A DNA stretch of 15,121 nucleotides from Discostella pseudostelligera (lineage: Eukaryota; Bacillariophyta; Thalassiosirophyceae; Thalassiosirales; Thalassiosiraceae). Position 1 is the first letter of the stretch; each line of letters begins with the position of its first letter. This document shows, piece by piece, positions 8,116 through 15,121 of the stretch. The notes under the pieces are model-generated. The model had not been told where the DNA came from and searched no databases. It was given only the letters and a program-made list of their open reading frames with translations. Made by a program: the position numbers and the translations under genes. The DNA is taken from NCBI GenBank assembly GCA_036940085.1, contig JALLBK010000835.1, forward strand, positions 1-15,121. The letters run 5' to 3'.

Positions 8116-8553
8116 CCTCTCCCAGTGATACATTCCATGGATAGGGCGTTTGTTGTTGAAACTACCGTCGGTACAACACTCACCGATGTTGCCAAATTCG
8201 GAACAAGTGAAAATTCCAATGTGTTGGGTGAATACCTTGAATGTGCATGCAGTGGTATCATGGCTTGCTCTACTTGTCATGTTGTGATCCATCCAGATTG
8301 GTTTGATACAACAACATCAATAACATCAACAATGTCTCCACCTAGTAATGGCAACAACAATCCGTATCGTCCTCCGAACAAAAAAGTGGGTCCACCCTCG
8401 GAGGCAGAGCAAGACATGATTGATTTGGCGTATGAACCTCAGTTGACTTCTAGGCTGGGGTGTCAAATCAAGTTAACACAAGAGTTGGATGGACTTGTGA
8501 TTTTACTGCCTAGAGGCAGTAATAATTTGATGGATAATATTCCGTTTGAGTGA
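7386..8553 (+). CDS. Mitochondrial-type [2Fe-2S] ferredoxin (adrenodoxin/Yah1-like), frame broken by an assembly junction
   Basis: Two open frames meet at the N at 8082. Allowing for the false 51-bp duplication there, they form one 371-residue protein. The cluster ligands are Cys271-X5-Cys277-X2-Cys280 (CSGIMACSTC) and Cys342 (RLGCQIKL), the adrenodoxin pattern. The tail EQDMIDLAYEPQLTSRLG and LDGLVILLPRG also match that family. Such ferredoxins pass electrons for Fe-S cluster assembly or haem/steroid chemistry in mitochondria. The first 50 residues, basic and Ala/Ser-rich, fit a mitochondrial presequence. ATG 7386 is preferred; ATG 7284 is an in-frame alternative. Between presequence and ferredoxin lies an unusual stretch of about 75 residues (LLSLGYSKEVSNGIIDALLQ). 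The likely first strand IKFWCLP (190-196) is separated from the next (FVVETTVG) by an insert with 11 glutamines, and Cys280 to Cys342 is longer than in adrenodoxin because of an Asn/Pro/Ser-rich loop. Confidence 0.85.
8031..8133. other. Unmerged contig overlap: identical 51-bp copies on both sides of a single N
   Basis: Positions 8031-8081 and 8083-8133 are identical: eleven CAA codons followed by CCTCTCCCAGTGATACAT. They are separated by one ambiguous base. The total extra length of 52 bases shifts the frame by one. With one copy and the N discounted, the ferredoxin frame is continuous. This is what is left when a scaffolder abuts two contigs whose ends overlap within a repeat. The true number of CAA codons may also differ from 11. 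Confidence 0.92.
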
Positions 8554-9083
8554 ATTGCAATTATTCACCACACTATACAGCATTGATTGGTTATGATTTC
8601 GTGAGAGCACTGGTGGTCATTCGTCCATGTTTCTATTTCTGCAACATACAAGGAATCCGCGTAAGGCATTCGCATGGGGCATGAGGATTGGTAGAGTAAT
8701 AGTGAGAGGCATCAACGGCAACGCGCAACGGAGTTGGGGGTGAAGTCTCGGACGACAAGCTGTGTCTATCAGGTGAGAGAATGGATGCAAACTTCGTTGT
8801 GCACATCAATAGTAGAGTCTAAACATGATCGCTGATGTTTATAGAATTTGTACAAGATTTGCTTCTATCCATCTATCGTTCCTCTCGTTCAGTTGTTTTA
8901 AGATTCTTACTGATGCACTTGAAGTTTCACACTTCACATCTGAATCAAGTTACGCGATGTCTCGGATCTGTGGAGAGAGAGTCTCAGGTTTGTCGGTTTT
9001 GTACATGTTGTATGGATGGTATGACAAGGACACATCATGAGCAGGAGTATGACGACAGGACTCCTCGTTCCCCGTAGCGGAAT
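8554..9083. other. Convergent 3' spacer between ferredoxin and Pumilio genes
   Basis: These 530 bp contain only short or overlapping frames without recognisable motifs. No RNA gene or repeat is apparent. The stretch must hold two 3' untranslated regions. A non-coding transcript cannot be excluded from sequence alone. Confidence 0.4.
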
Positions 9084-11436
9084 TCAAACTTTCTCCTCTT
9101 TCTCTTGATTAAGGACGCTGCTAGCCTTGTCAATACGTTGAAGGACGTACTTCGCGTAAGGAGACTTGGCCTGAACAAATAGGTATCGAAGCAAACGAGG
9201 CGTGATAAGATGAAGGGACGATTACAATTGCCAAGTGCAAAGCTTCAGCTTGTTCAAAACTTACCAACTCCGCACGGCTCGAGGTGATGATATCGATAAA
9301 TTTCTGCTGCTGATCCTTCTCACAAGCTTCGATTGCCCTATTCACGACATAGTTCGCGATGGAATTCTTCGATAACTCGATCACACAGCAATAACCTCCG
9401 TCTTCACCTCGTGTGTCCTAGAAGAGAAACGGGGCAAATGAGCGTCATTGCATTAAATGTCGGTAAACACAAACTGATTGCAGACTTGTTGGCTGACCTT
9501 CAAAATCTCCTGCATGATAATCTCCTTGTGGTGGGCTTGCCCATGCATAAGGACCATCTCGACGACATTGCTAGCATATTTATGCTTCGAAAATTTGAGC
9601 AAGGAATCATCCCTTGTCAACATCTCGAGGATGGCAGCTTTATGATCTTCGCCTCCGCATACGAACACTTGTTGGACAACGTAATTGCCTGGAGAAAGAA
9701 CGAGAGAGAGAGCAATTCGCAGACAAATGTTGTGAGAAACCTACAACGACAATAACAGCCCAACAGGTGTGGAGAGAGAGCAGCGATATTCTCACCATAG
9801 TGATCAACAATGAGTGAATCCAGACAAGAGACAATGTTTTCCAACACGACATTCTTCTGAGCTGCCTCGCAATGCTCAACTGCACGTTGAACTACGCGGC
9901 ATCCATACCGATGTGTCGATAGCATTTCAATGTTCGCTACAAGATCGTCAATGATGAACTGCATCTGGTCCGATAGATTCAAAGTCGAATTATTGGGATG
10001 ATCGGCGTCGTTGCAGCCATCATCATCATTCTCCACGGGAGTAGACGTAGTAGTGGCAGGGAAGGCACTCATCACCTGGATGCATCGTTGAATGACATGA
10101 TTGCCATTGGGATCATGGATGAACAATAGTACCTTATCATGAAATTCCGAAACAAGCTTGCACACTTCTTGTTGGTCAATGCGTTGGACGGCCTTTTGAA
10201 TAATGCGACATCTGTTGGTGAATTGAACAACATTGTATCAGCAAGTGTTAGATGGGCATTCAAAGAAGGTCATCGAGTGAAATCAAGTGAGTTATAAGTA
10301 CACACGTACCCATGCATATGCAAGCAGAGAGTAACAACATCTTGACCATAAATGGCCTCCATCAGCTCCTTCTTATCCGAAGTCGATCCGAATTCGAACA
10401 GACCCTGGATCAAAAAGTTACCGTACTGATCGCGCCAGAGCCTATCGAACGAGGAAAGTGCCGTGGCCAATGCAAGACTTCGTTCTTCGGAGGTTCCCAA
10501 TCGAAGTCGCTTTTGGATGAATCGGGAGGATGATTCGTCGAAACAGGCGACATCGGCAATGCAACCTAAGAGAGGTTTATAAATATTGAGGTAAATAACG
10601 TAGGATGAGAAATACCAATGTGTACAATACATGACACACAAAGAAAAGTACTAATCATCATCGTGACACATACCATCAATATCGAAGAGGGTAGCCTTCG
10701 AATTTCTCTTCACCAAGTTCAGTGCCGATACCAGTTGGTCATAATTCTCCACATCGAACACATTCAACTCCAGCGATCCATAAGATGGGTGCAATGGATC
10801 CTTGTGATTGTTCGCCTTCATGGACGACCTACGACCACCACCATTGCTGCCACGTCGTGGCAAATCCGCGGTCATCGACGACGAAGTTGGTACTGTCAAT
10901 GAGACTGATCGCGGGTACGGTGGGTGATTATAGTGCCCGGCGGCGGCGGCAACCTGCTGCTGCTGCTGATACCCCAAGAGCGCGGAATGAAGCGACGGTA
11001 CTACCGGCCATGGAGCTGGTCCATAGTACATTTGTTGGGAAGGGTGTTGAAACTGCGGAAGCTGGGGAGGCAACGCCGCGGCGGCATGGTGATGATGATG
11101 ATGTTCATGATGAGCATGCTGTTGTTGATGCGGATGAGGAGGACCAAAGTGCGGCGGAGGAGGATCAGTCGAATACGACGAGGCAGCGTCCGGATGAGGA
11201 GCATAGAATGGTGATACCAGTTGAGGGTGTGGATAGTCTGGCGTCGGCGGAGCGGAGGAGTACTGCTGCTGTGGTGGCATTACATATCCACCGACACTGC
11301 CGCTGAGTGAAGGGTTGTAATGCACGGCGTAGGAATAGTCGTCGCCATCCAGATGATGAGGATGTTGCACGGGGTAGTAGTTACCATCGCTGCTGATGGA
11401 TTCACCATTGTTTTGTGTTGCCACTGCGGAAGACAT
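9084..11436 (-). CDS. PUM: Pumilio/PUF-family RNA-binding protein, eight repeats
   Basis: Six exons give 621 residues: complement(join(9084..9170, 9265..9417, 9498..9688, 9796..10211, 10310..10565, 10674..11436)). All five introns (80-108 bp) are GT-AG and keep the frame. Residues 1-254 are Pro/Gln/His/Ser-rich and disordered, including a His run near 114. The PUF domain follows. The three base-contact residues are: repeat 1 Ser268-Arg269/Gln272, R2 Asn304-Phe305/Gln308, R3 Cys341-Arg342/Gln345, R4 Asn377-His378/Gln381, R5 Cys444-Arg445/Gln448, R6 Asn480-Tyr481/Gln484, R7 Ser518-Asn519/Glu522, R8 Asn564-Tyr565/Asn568. R1-R7 match the classical code for UGUA-type sites, so binding of UGUANAUA-like 3' UTR elements and translational repression or decay is expected. 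R8 has Asn instead of Gln. An acidic insert (about 391-421) separates repeats 4 and 5. Confidence 0.93.
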
Positions 11437-12074
11437 TATTGCCTTTGGACTGAATGTCGCTGAAGCTGAAGAGTCACTTGAGAATGGTATGCAATGGGTG
11501 AGAAAATATCGTTGTTATTGCACATATCAACGAAGATGTCTTCCCAAAAGCTTCCAACACAGTCACAAAGAATGTAGTACGATACTCTCGTCGGGGAATG
11601 GAGCCAAACCAAGAGGGGCCAATGTGCATGCAGTTGGCGAAGAAGATGGTGAGCTGCAGTTCTTCAAGATTCACGAACTCGGCACTTGGCAGAAAGATTG
11701 GTGCGTGCATGTGCGTGCCAGTTTTTTTTGTACTCCTATCTACTCCAAGCACAGAAGGCCGCTTCCATCCGCCCCCCGCCGCCCCCCGCCTGCCTAGAGA
11801 AATGAGCGATGCAGAAGATTCTAAAGATTCATACTGCCGGCACATACTGCAGATTCCCATGGGAGAACGGAGGTAGAGATAAGTGATTACCGCTCAAGTT
11901 CTCTGATTTGGTACTGCTGTCTCAACGGGTCCCATTTCATATGCGATACAGACACCCATCTGTGGATCATCACCACAGAAGGGGAGCAGATTGTCTGTGG
12001 TGCTGTGGAGCTACCTGTGGAGCTCTGTGCAGGTCCGTCACGATATGCTCCTGCCATCTGCCTCCGCGGAATAG

Positions 12075-12219
12075 CCCGCCACAGCCCGCCATCCACCATC
12101 CGAATCCAACCTGCCACCGCTTCTCTCTTCCCGCCATTATTTTCATAACACTTCCCGCCATTTTAAATTTTAACCCCTTGCTTTGCGCCATATCATCGCC
12201 AAATGGATTTGTCCCGCCA
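12075..12219 (+). promoter_or_regulatory. Cluster of five CCCGCCA motifs (E2F-like)
   Basis: CCCGCCA occurs at 12075, 12085, 12130, 12154 and 12213; three of these copies are followed by TT or TTTT (TCCCGCCATT). The sequence fits the E2F/DP consensus TTTSSCGC in part. The cluster lies 360-505 bp before the ATG at 12580. Similar motifs precede the LarB-like gene. The motif may instead be a common 5' UTR or core-promoter element of this genome. Confidence 0.5.
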
Positions 12220-12289
12220 TTTTCATCGCTCCTCACCAACGGCCGCCAAAAATAATAATGACCGCCAATCAATCGCCACCTCATCACCA

Positions 12290-12317
12290 CCAATCACCAA
12301 TCACCAATCACCAATCA
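12290..12317 (+). repeat. Four tandem CCAATCA heptamers
   Basis: Four perfect consecutive copies of CCAATCA fill 12290-12317; an imperfect GCCAATCAATC precedes them at 12264. Each copy contains a CCAAT box, the NF-Y recognition core, though the seven-base spacing may be too tight for simultaneous binding. Confidence 0.8.
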
Positions 12318-12579
12318 CCACGCACCACAATAACCATGACGATGACGATGGCAACATGCCTACTACGATGCATGACGGATGACGAGGACACCATCCTATC
12401 GACGAACCTTTTTGCACCATCAGCATCAGCATCGCATGCAACTGCAGAGTCAGATGAGAGAGATACTCATCGACGAATGACGAAGCATCCTGAGAATATC
12501 ATTCCATAACTCGAACCGAGCCCAAGCCACCTACCTCCCGCTCTCACAATCATTGCACAATAATATCAACGTTGCCATC

Positions 12580-12948
12580 ATGATCATCATCTCGTCGCTG
12601 CAAACGCTCTCTATAATGCTATCTATATCTACTTGTCTCCTTCTCTTTGGCGGGGTGGAATTCACAACATCATCGTCAGCATCATCGTTAGTGGCGTTCC
12701 ACTTCCAACTTCCGCATCACCATCACAGTTTGCACCCTACATCATCACCACCACCTTCATCGTCAACAACAACAACTTCATCTTTTGTCCGAGGAGACAT
12801 TACGGGTATTCGTTGGCGTCGCACCAACACAGCATCAGCTTCTTCTCGTCGGCGCCTGGTTGCATCACGTGTATTCCTCTCATCATCTTCCGGATCTGGC
12901 TTTGGGAATAATGGTAATAATAATAACAAGAGCTCCCAAACGAGCTTG

Positions 12949-12979
<31 letters not shown>

Positions 12980-13753
12980 TGCCACCAAAGAACGAACTGT
13001 TCGAACTTCAAGAACTCCGTGCACAGTTACAAACAATACTCAAGCAAAATATTCCATATCAATCCTTGTCGAAAGAGAAACGGGAAGAGCTATCCAAGTA
13101 TGTATATGCAGTTGTGGACAAGACAACGTCTCCAATAAATGTCTCAGGAAGAGATGGGAATACAATGGGAATTGCAAATTTCGTTGTGGGCATTGAGAAT
13201 AAAAGCTGGAGGATGGTGTTTACCACCGATAGTGGTAACAACAATGGAGGAGCATCATCATTGCCTACCGGATCTACAGTCATTCTACGCGTGGGGGAGT
13301 TCTTGGGCATGCAGGGGAAATTGGATTATGTTCTCAAGTACGGAGAACGAATCATGGGATTGAATGAATTGGTTGCCAAGAGCACTTGCTCGGTAGATGT
13401 GAGTATAGTGAAACTTACGGCAGGGATACTGTTGCATCTTGCATTGTTCTATCGTTTTGCGTAAGTCACGAGACCTCCTTTTCTGAGCATTTTATTTTGT
13501 CTCTCTCTTGCCTTCTCTCTAGATTGGTCCGATCAATCCTGGCCTTCTTACCTTCCAGTATGAAGATATCAAAACCAACATCTTTGGTGTGTCGAATCTA
13601 CCCGTTGGTTTCTTTGGATTGCTCAAAGGTAGGGTGAATTGCATTGATACTGTTTGGTTTGATGGGAAAAGGTGGATAGAACGTAACTTCGCGGAGAATG
13701 GCGATGTGGTGTATTCTGTGTATGTGAGAGATGACGAAGACGAAAGGAGGTGA
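12580..13753 (+). CDS. Probable plastid-targeted protein, fibrillin/PAP-like layout (tentative)
   Basis: The coding sequence is join(12580..13398, 13523..13753), 349 residues. The donor GTGAGT and acceptor CTCTCTAG bound a 124-bp intron in phase 0 (CSVD|IGPINPG). The first ATG in frame is 12580; the open frame before it has no ATG. Residues 1-36 form a hydrophobic signal peptide followed by SSLVAFHFQLP, which resembles the Ala-Phe cleavage motif of diatom plastid preproteins. A Ser/Thr/Asn-rich linker (to about 134, with ten Ser from TCA repeats) leads to a charged helix (140-180). Beta-rich sequence follows: ANFVVGIENKSWRMVFTTD, VILRVGEFLG, and after the intron LLTFQYEDIKTNIFGV, LPVGFFGLLKG and IDTVWFDGKRWIER. 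A helix followed by a lipocalin-like barrel with 'W.M.FTT' recalls plastid lipid-associated proteins. I do not recognise a specific family, and the function is open. Confidence 0.8.
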
Positions 13754-13756
13754 GGA

Positions 13757-14062
13757 ATGGAACCAAGGTAGTTTGATCGACCTACCGCGCGTGGGGAAGT
13801 TCTTGGGATGGAAAATGCATGGGAGGCAGTGGTTTGCGTTGTTGATTGAGTTGGTTGCCAAGAAGCGTACTACTTGCTCGGTCGATGTGAGTTGCTCTCG
13901 CTAGGTAGCTGCAATCCCCCTGGCGAACATGACATGCATCACCTTTGTGTCGAACCTATTGTATCTCCCTGCTGGTCTCTTTGGATTGCTCATGGTGAGC
14001 AGGAAGGATACGATTTGGTAATGAACTCCTGCGGAGAATAGCGATTTGGTGCGGGTGGAGAG
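13757..14062 (+). pseudogene. Degenerate partial tandem copy of the upstream plastid-protein gene
   Basis: The first part (about 13757-13888) reads in frame as GSLIDLPRVGKFLG, a diverged middle, then IELVAKKRTTCSVD directly followed by GTGAGT. It parallels SSLPTGSTVILRVGEFLG and NELVAKSTCSVD|GTGAGT of the intact gene, including the splice donor. The second part (13971-14027) reads FVSNLLYLPAGLFGLLM, then DTIW and a TAA. It parallels FGVSNLPVGFFGLLKG and IDTVW of exon 2. Matching nucleotides continue to about 14062 (CTGCGGAGAATAGCGATTTGGTG). The intron-equivalent part is much shorter and the start of exon 2 is eroded. The copy lacks a start, targeting region and proper stop. It is most likely a decaying duplication; use as alternative exons is less likely. 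Confidence 0.8.
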
Positions 14063-14636
14063 GATGTGAGAAACATTCCAAGGAAAGTGACCTGTGCATG
14101 GGCAAAACAGTCGGTAGTATTCATATTGAAGCTAGTTCAGGGCATGACTACGTCCCATGACGATTAACAACTTGAACATAAAAACAACTTTTCGTAATTG
14201 GCTTCAGAATAATCAGTGCCAGTTTGTCTTCGAGAGGCAACCTTTCGGCTATCGGAGGCAACCATGCGATTTCTTCGAGTGGTTCTGCTCTCCCCCTCGA
14301 TGCAGCAGCATGACAGCGAAGAACTCTCTGCTCCGTGAAATCAACTGGAAGTTTGCATTGGATATACTGCAAGAGCTCCCCAGGAAAAGGAACTGCACTG
14401 CACAGTGAAAGGGTAACTCTGGTCTATATTTCACATAACACGCGCCTACATTACGTCTCCCCTCTATGGATCCAAAACGCATCAAAACACATAGAATCAA
14501 TTTCGAGGGAAGGAAGAATATATAACAGCCCACAAGCGTATCCATTCCTCATCCCTGCAGGCTCAATCTACCACAACACCCCCCTCCCCCGAATTCCCGG
14601 TCTCTCAAGTTGTAAAATTCGATGCCATTGTTACAT
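14063..14636. other. Convergent spacer upstream of the Rab1 3' end
   Basis: This 570-bp stretch holds only short frames without recognisable motifs. It should contain the 3' UTR of Rab1 (minus). No RNA gene or clear repeat is seen. Confidence 0.4.
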
Positions 14637-15107
14637 TTAGCAGCAGCTGCTCTCCTTCTTGACCTGCTGGCTTCGAAGGGAAACACCGGGCTTTGTGGCC
14701 GGCGCCACACTGGGTTGATTTTTCATCCTCGCCTTGATCTGGCTGGCCATGGTCAAGAATGCCTGCTCGACGTTAGTAGAAGTCTTAGCGGAAGTCTCCA
14801 AAAACTCGATACCAAGTCCATCGGCAAACTCCTTGCCCTGCTCCGTTGATACTACACGTTTGCCTTCGAGATCGCACTTGTTACCCACTAGGAGTTTGTT
14901 GACATTTTCACAGGCATACCTGTCAATTTCATGGAGCCATTGCTTGACATTGTTGAAGGACTCGTTGTCTGTCACGTCATAGACTACGATGATGCCGTGA
15001 GCTCCTCTGTAGTAGGAAGAGGTGATGGTGCGGAAACGTTCTTGCCCCGCAGTATCCCAGATCTGTAGCTTGATTGTCTTACCATCGAGCTCAATAGTGC
15101 GAATTTT
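14637..15107 (-). CDS. RAB1: Rab1/Ypt1-family small GTPase, C-terminal exon (partial)
   Basis: The last 156 codons are present in one exon, which begins after an intron acceptor (CTCCTTAG, just before 15107) in phase 0 and ends at the TAA at 14637-14639. It starts at [20 protein letters not shown], so the P-loop and switch I (about 45-50 residues) lie in upstream exons beyond the window. G3 is [10 protein letters not shown]4 is GNKCD and G5 is ETSAK. The effector regions [20 protein letters not shown] and FNNVKQWL are close to Rab1. The C-terminus ends in SSCC, a double-cysteine site for geranylgeranylation. Rab1 controls ER-to-Golgi vesicle tethering. The hypervariable tail (residues of about 130-150 of this exon) is short and basic. 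A Rab8-type protein is less likely, given the sequence around [22 protein letters not shown]. Confidence 0.95.
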   Translation of the reverse strand, partial: KIRTIELDGKTIKLQIWDTAGQERFRTITSSYYRGAHGIIVVYDVTDNESFNNVKQWLHEIDRYACENVNKLLVGNKCDLEGKRVVSTEQGKEFADGLGIEFLETSAKTSTNVEQAFLTMASQIKARMKNQPSVAPATKPGVSLRSQQVKKESSCC

Positions 15108-15121
15108 CTAAGGAGGTGAAA

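Larger units (their letters stand above)
11437..12579. promoter_or_regulatory. Divergent intergenic region between Pumilio and the plastid-protein gene
   Basis: This 1.1-kb region has no supported coding gene. Frames at 11474-11860 (minus) and around 12183-12509 (plus) lack recognisable motifs, and the second lacks an ATG at its start. Visible structure includes a C-rich tract (CCGCCCCCCGCC type) at 11768-11792, a stretch with several CTGTGG copies at 11960-12025, the CCCGCCA cluster at 12075-12219, GCGCCATATC at 12185, and CCAATCA repeats at 12290-12317. Most motifs lie on the side of the plus-strand gene. Confidence 0.5.

Noticed and set aside
7954..8292. Minus-strand Leu- or Cys-rich frames across the CAA repeat
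   Set aside because: They are reverse translations of the CAA repeats and the N junction, antisense to a well-supported ferredoxin.
8825..9077. Short plus-strand frames in the ferredoxin/Pumilio spacer
   Set aside because: They overlap each other in different frames and show no motifs or codon bias that support a gene.
11474..11860. 128-codon frame on the minus strand upstream of Pumilio
   Set aside because: There is no recognisable domain, composition is unlike the neighbouring proteins, and C-rich runs generate the open frame.
12183..12509. Possible small gene or upstream ORF in the region before the plastid-protein gene
   Set aside because: The frame starts without an ATG, is low-complexity and overlaps promoter-like motifs. 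A later ATG near 12334 could at most form an upstream ORF in a 5' UTR.
13399..13464. C-terminal 21 residues of the plastid protein read through from exon 1
   Set aside because: The extension starts exactly at a GTGAGT donor, and the sequence after the matching acceptor at 13523 continues a conserved-looking domain in phase. The hydrophobic tail is therefore intron translation.

Overview
The window looks like nuclear DNA of a diatom, probably a centric one (inference). The evidence is short GT-AG introns of 80-125 bp, cytosolic eukaryotic genes (eL37, Rab1, a Pumilio protein), a signal peptide followed by a phenylalanine-centred plastid motif, and trinucleotide-rich low complexity. I see no bacterial operon, CRISPR array, rRNA or tRNA.

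Layout. Positions 1-775 (minus) hold a broken, transposase-like relic next to about 400 bp of CTGCAC-type low-complexity repeat (814-1225). Eight protein genes follow in strict strand alternation: LarB-like carboxylase (+, 1890-2879); alpha/beta hydrolase of the HSL/acetyl-esterase type (-, 3153-4166); ribosomal protein eL37 (+, 4672-5279, one intron straight after the ATG); a conserved protein of unknown function (-, 5532-7010, one intron); a mitochondrial-type [2Fe-2S] ferredoxin (+, 7386-8553, broken only by an assembly junction at the N at 8082); a Pumilio RNA-binding protein (-, 9084-11436, six exons rebuilt here); a probable plastid protein (+, 12580-13753, two exons); and Rab1 GTPase (-, 14637-15107, 5' end outside the window). 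A degenerate partial tandem copy of the plastid gene lies at about 13757-14062.

The genes are not an evident pathway. They form divergent pairs with short shared promoters (hydrolase/eL37, unknown/ferredoxin, Pumilio/plastid gene) and convergent pairs with short 3' spacers. The promoters hold the most notable non-coding structure: a TGACGTCA palindrome at 4394, three 18-bp repeats with GCGCGCCATATC at 7108, and a cluster of five CCCGCCA motifs plus four CCAATCA repeats at 12075-12317.

From the sequence, the most interesting points are the ferredoxin with a polyglutamine insert between its first two predicted strands and a false 51-bp duplication at a contig join; the tandem exon duplication downstream of the plastid gene; Asp in place of Glu at a proposed LarB catalytic position; and an unusual eighth Pumilio repeat. 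No clearly new multi-gene system was found.
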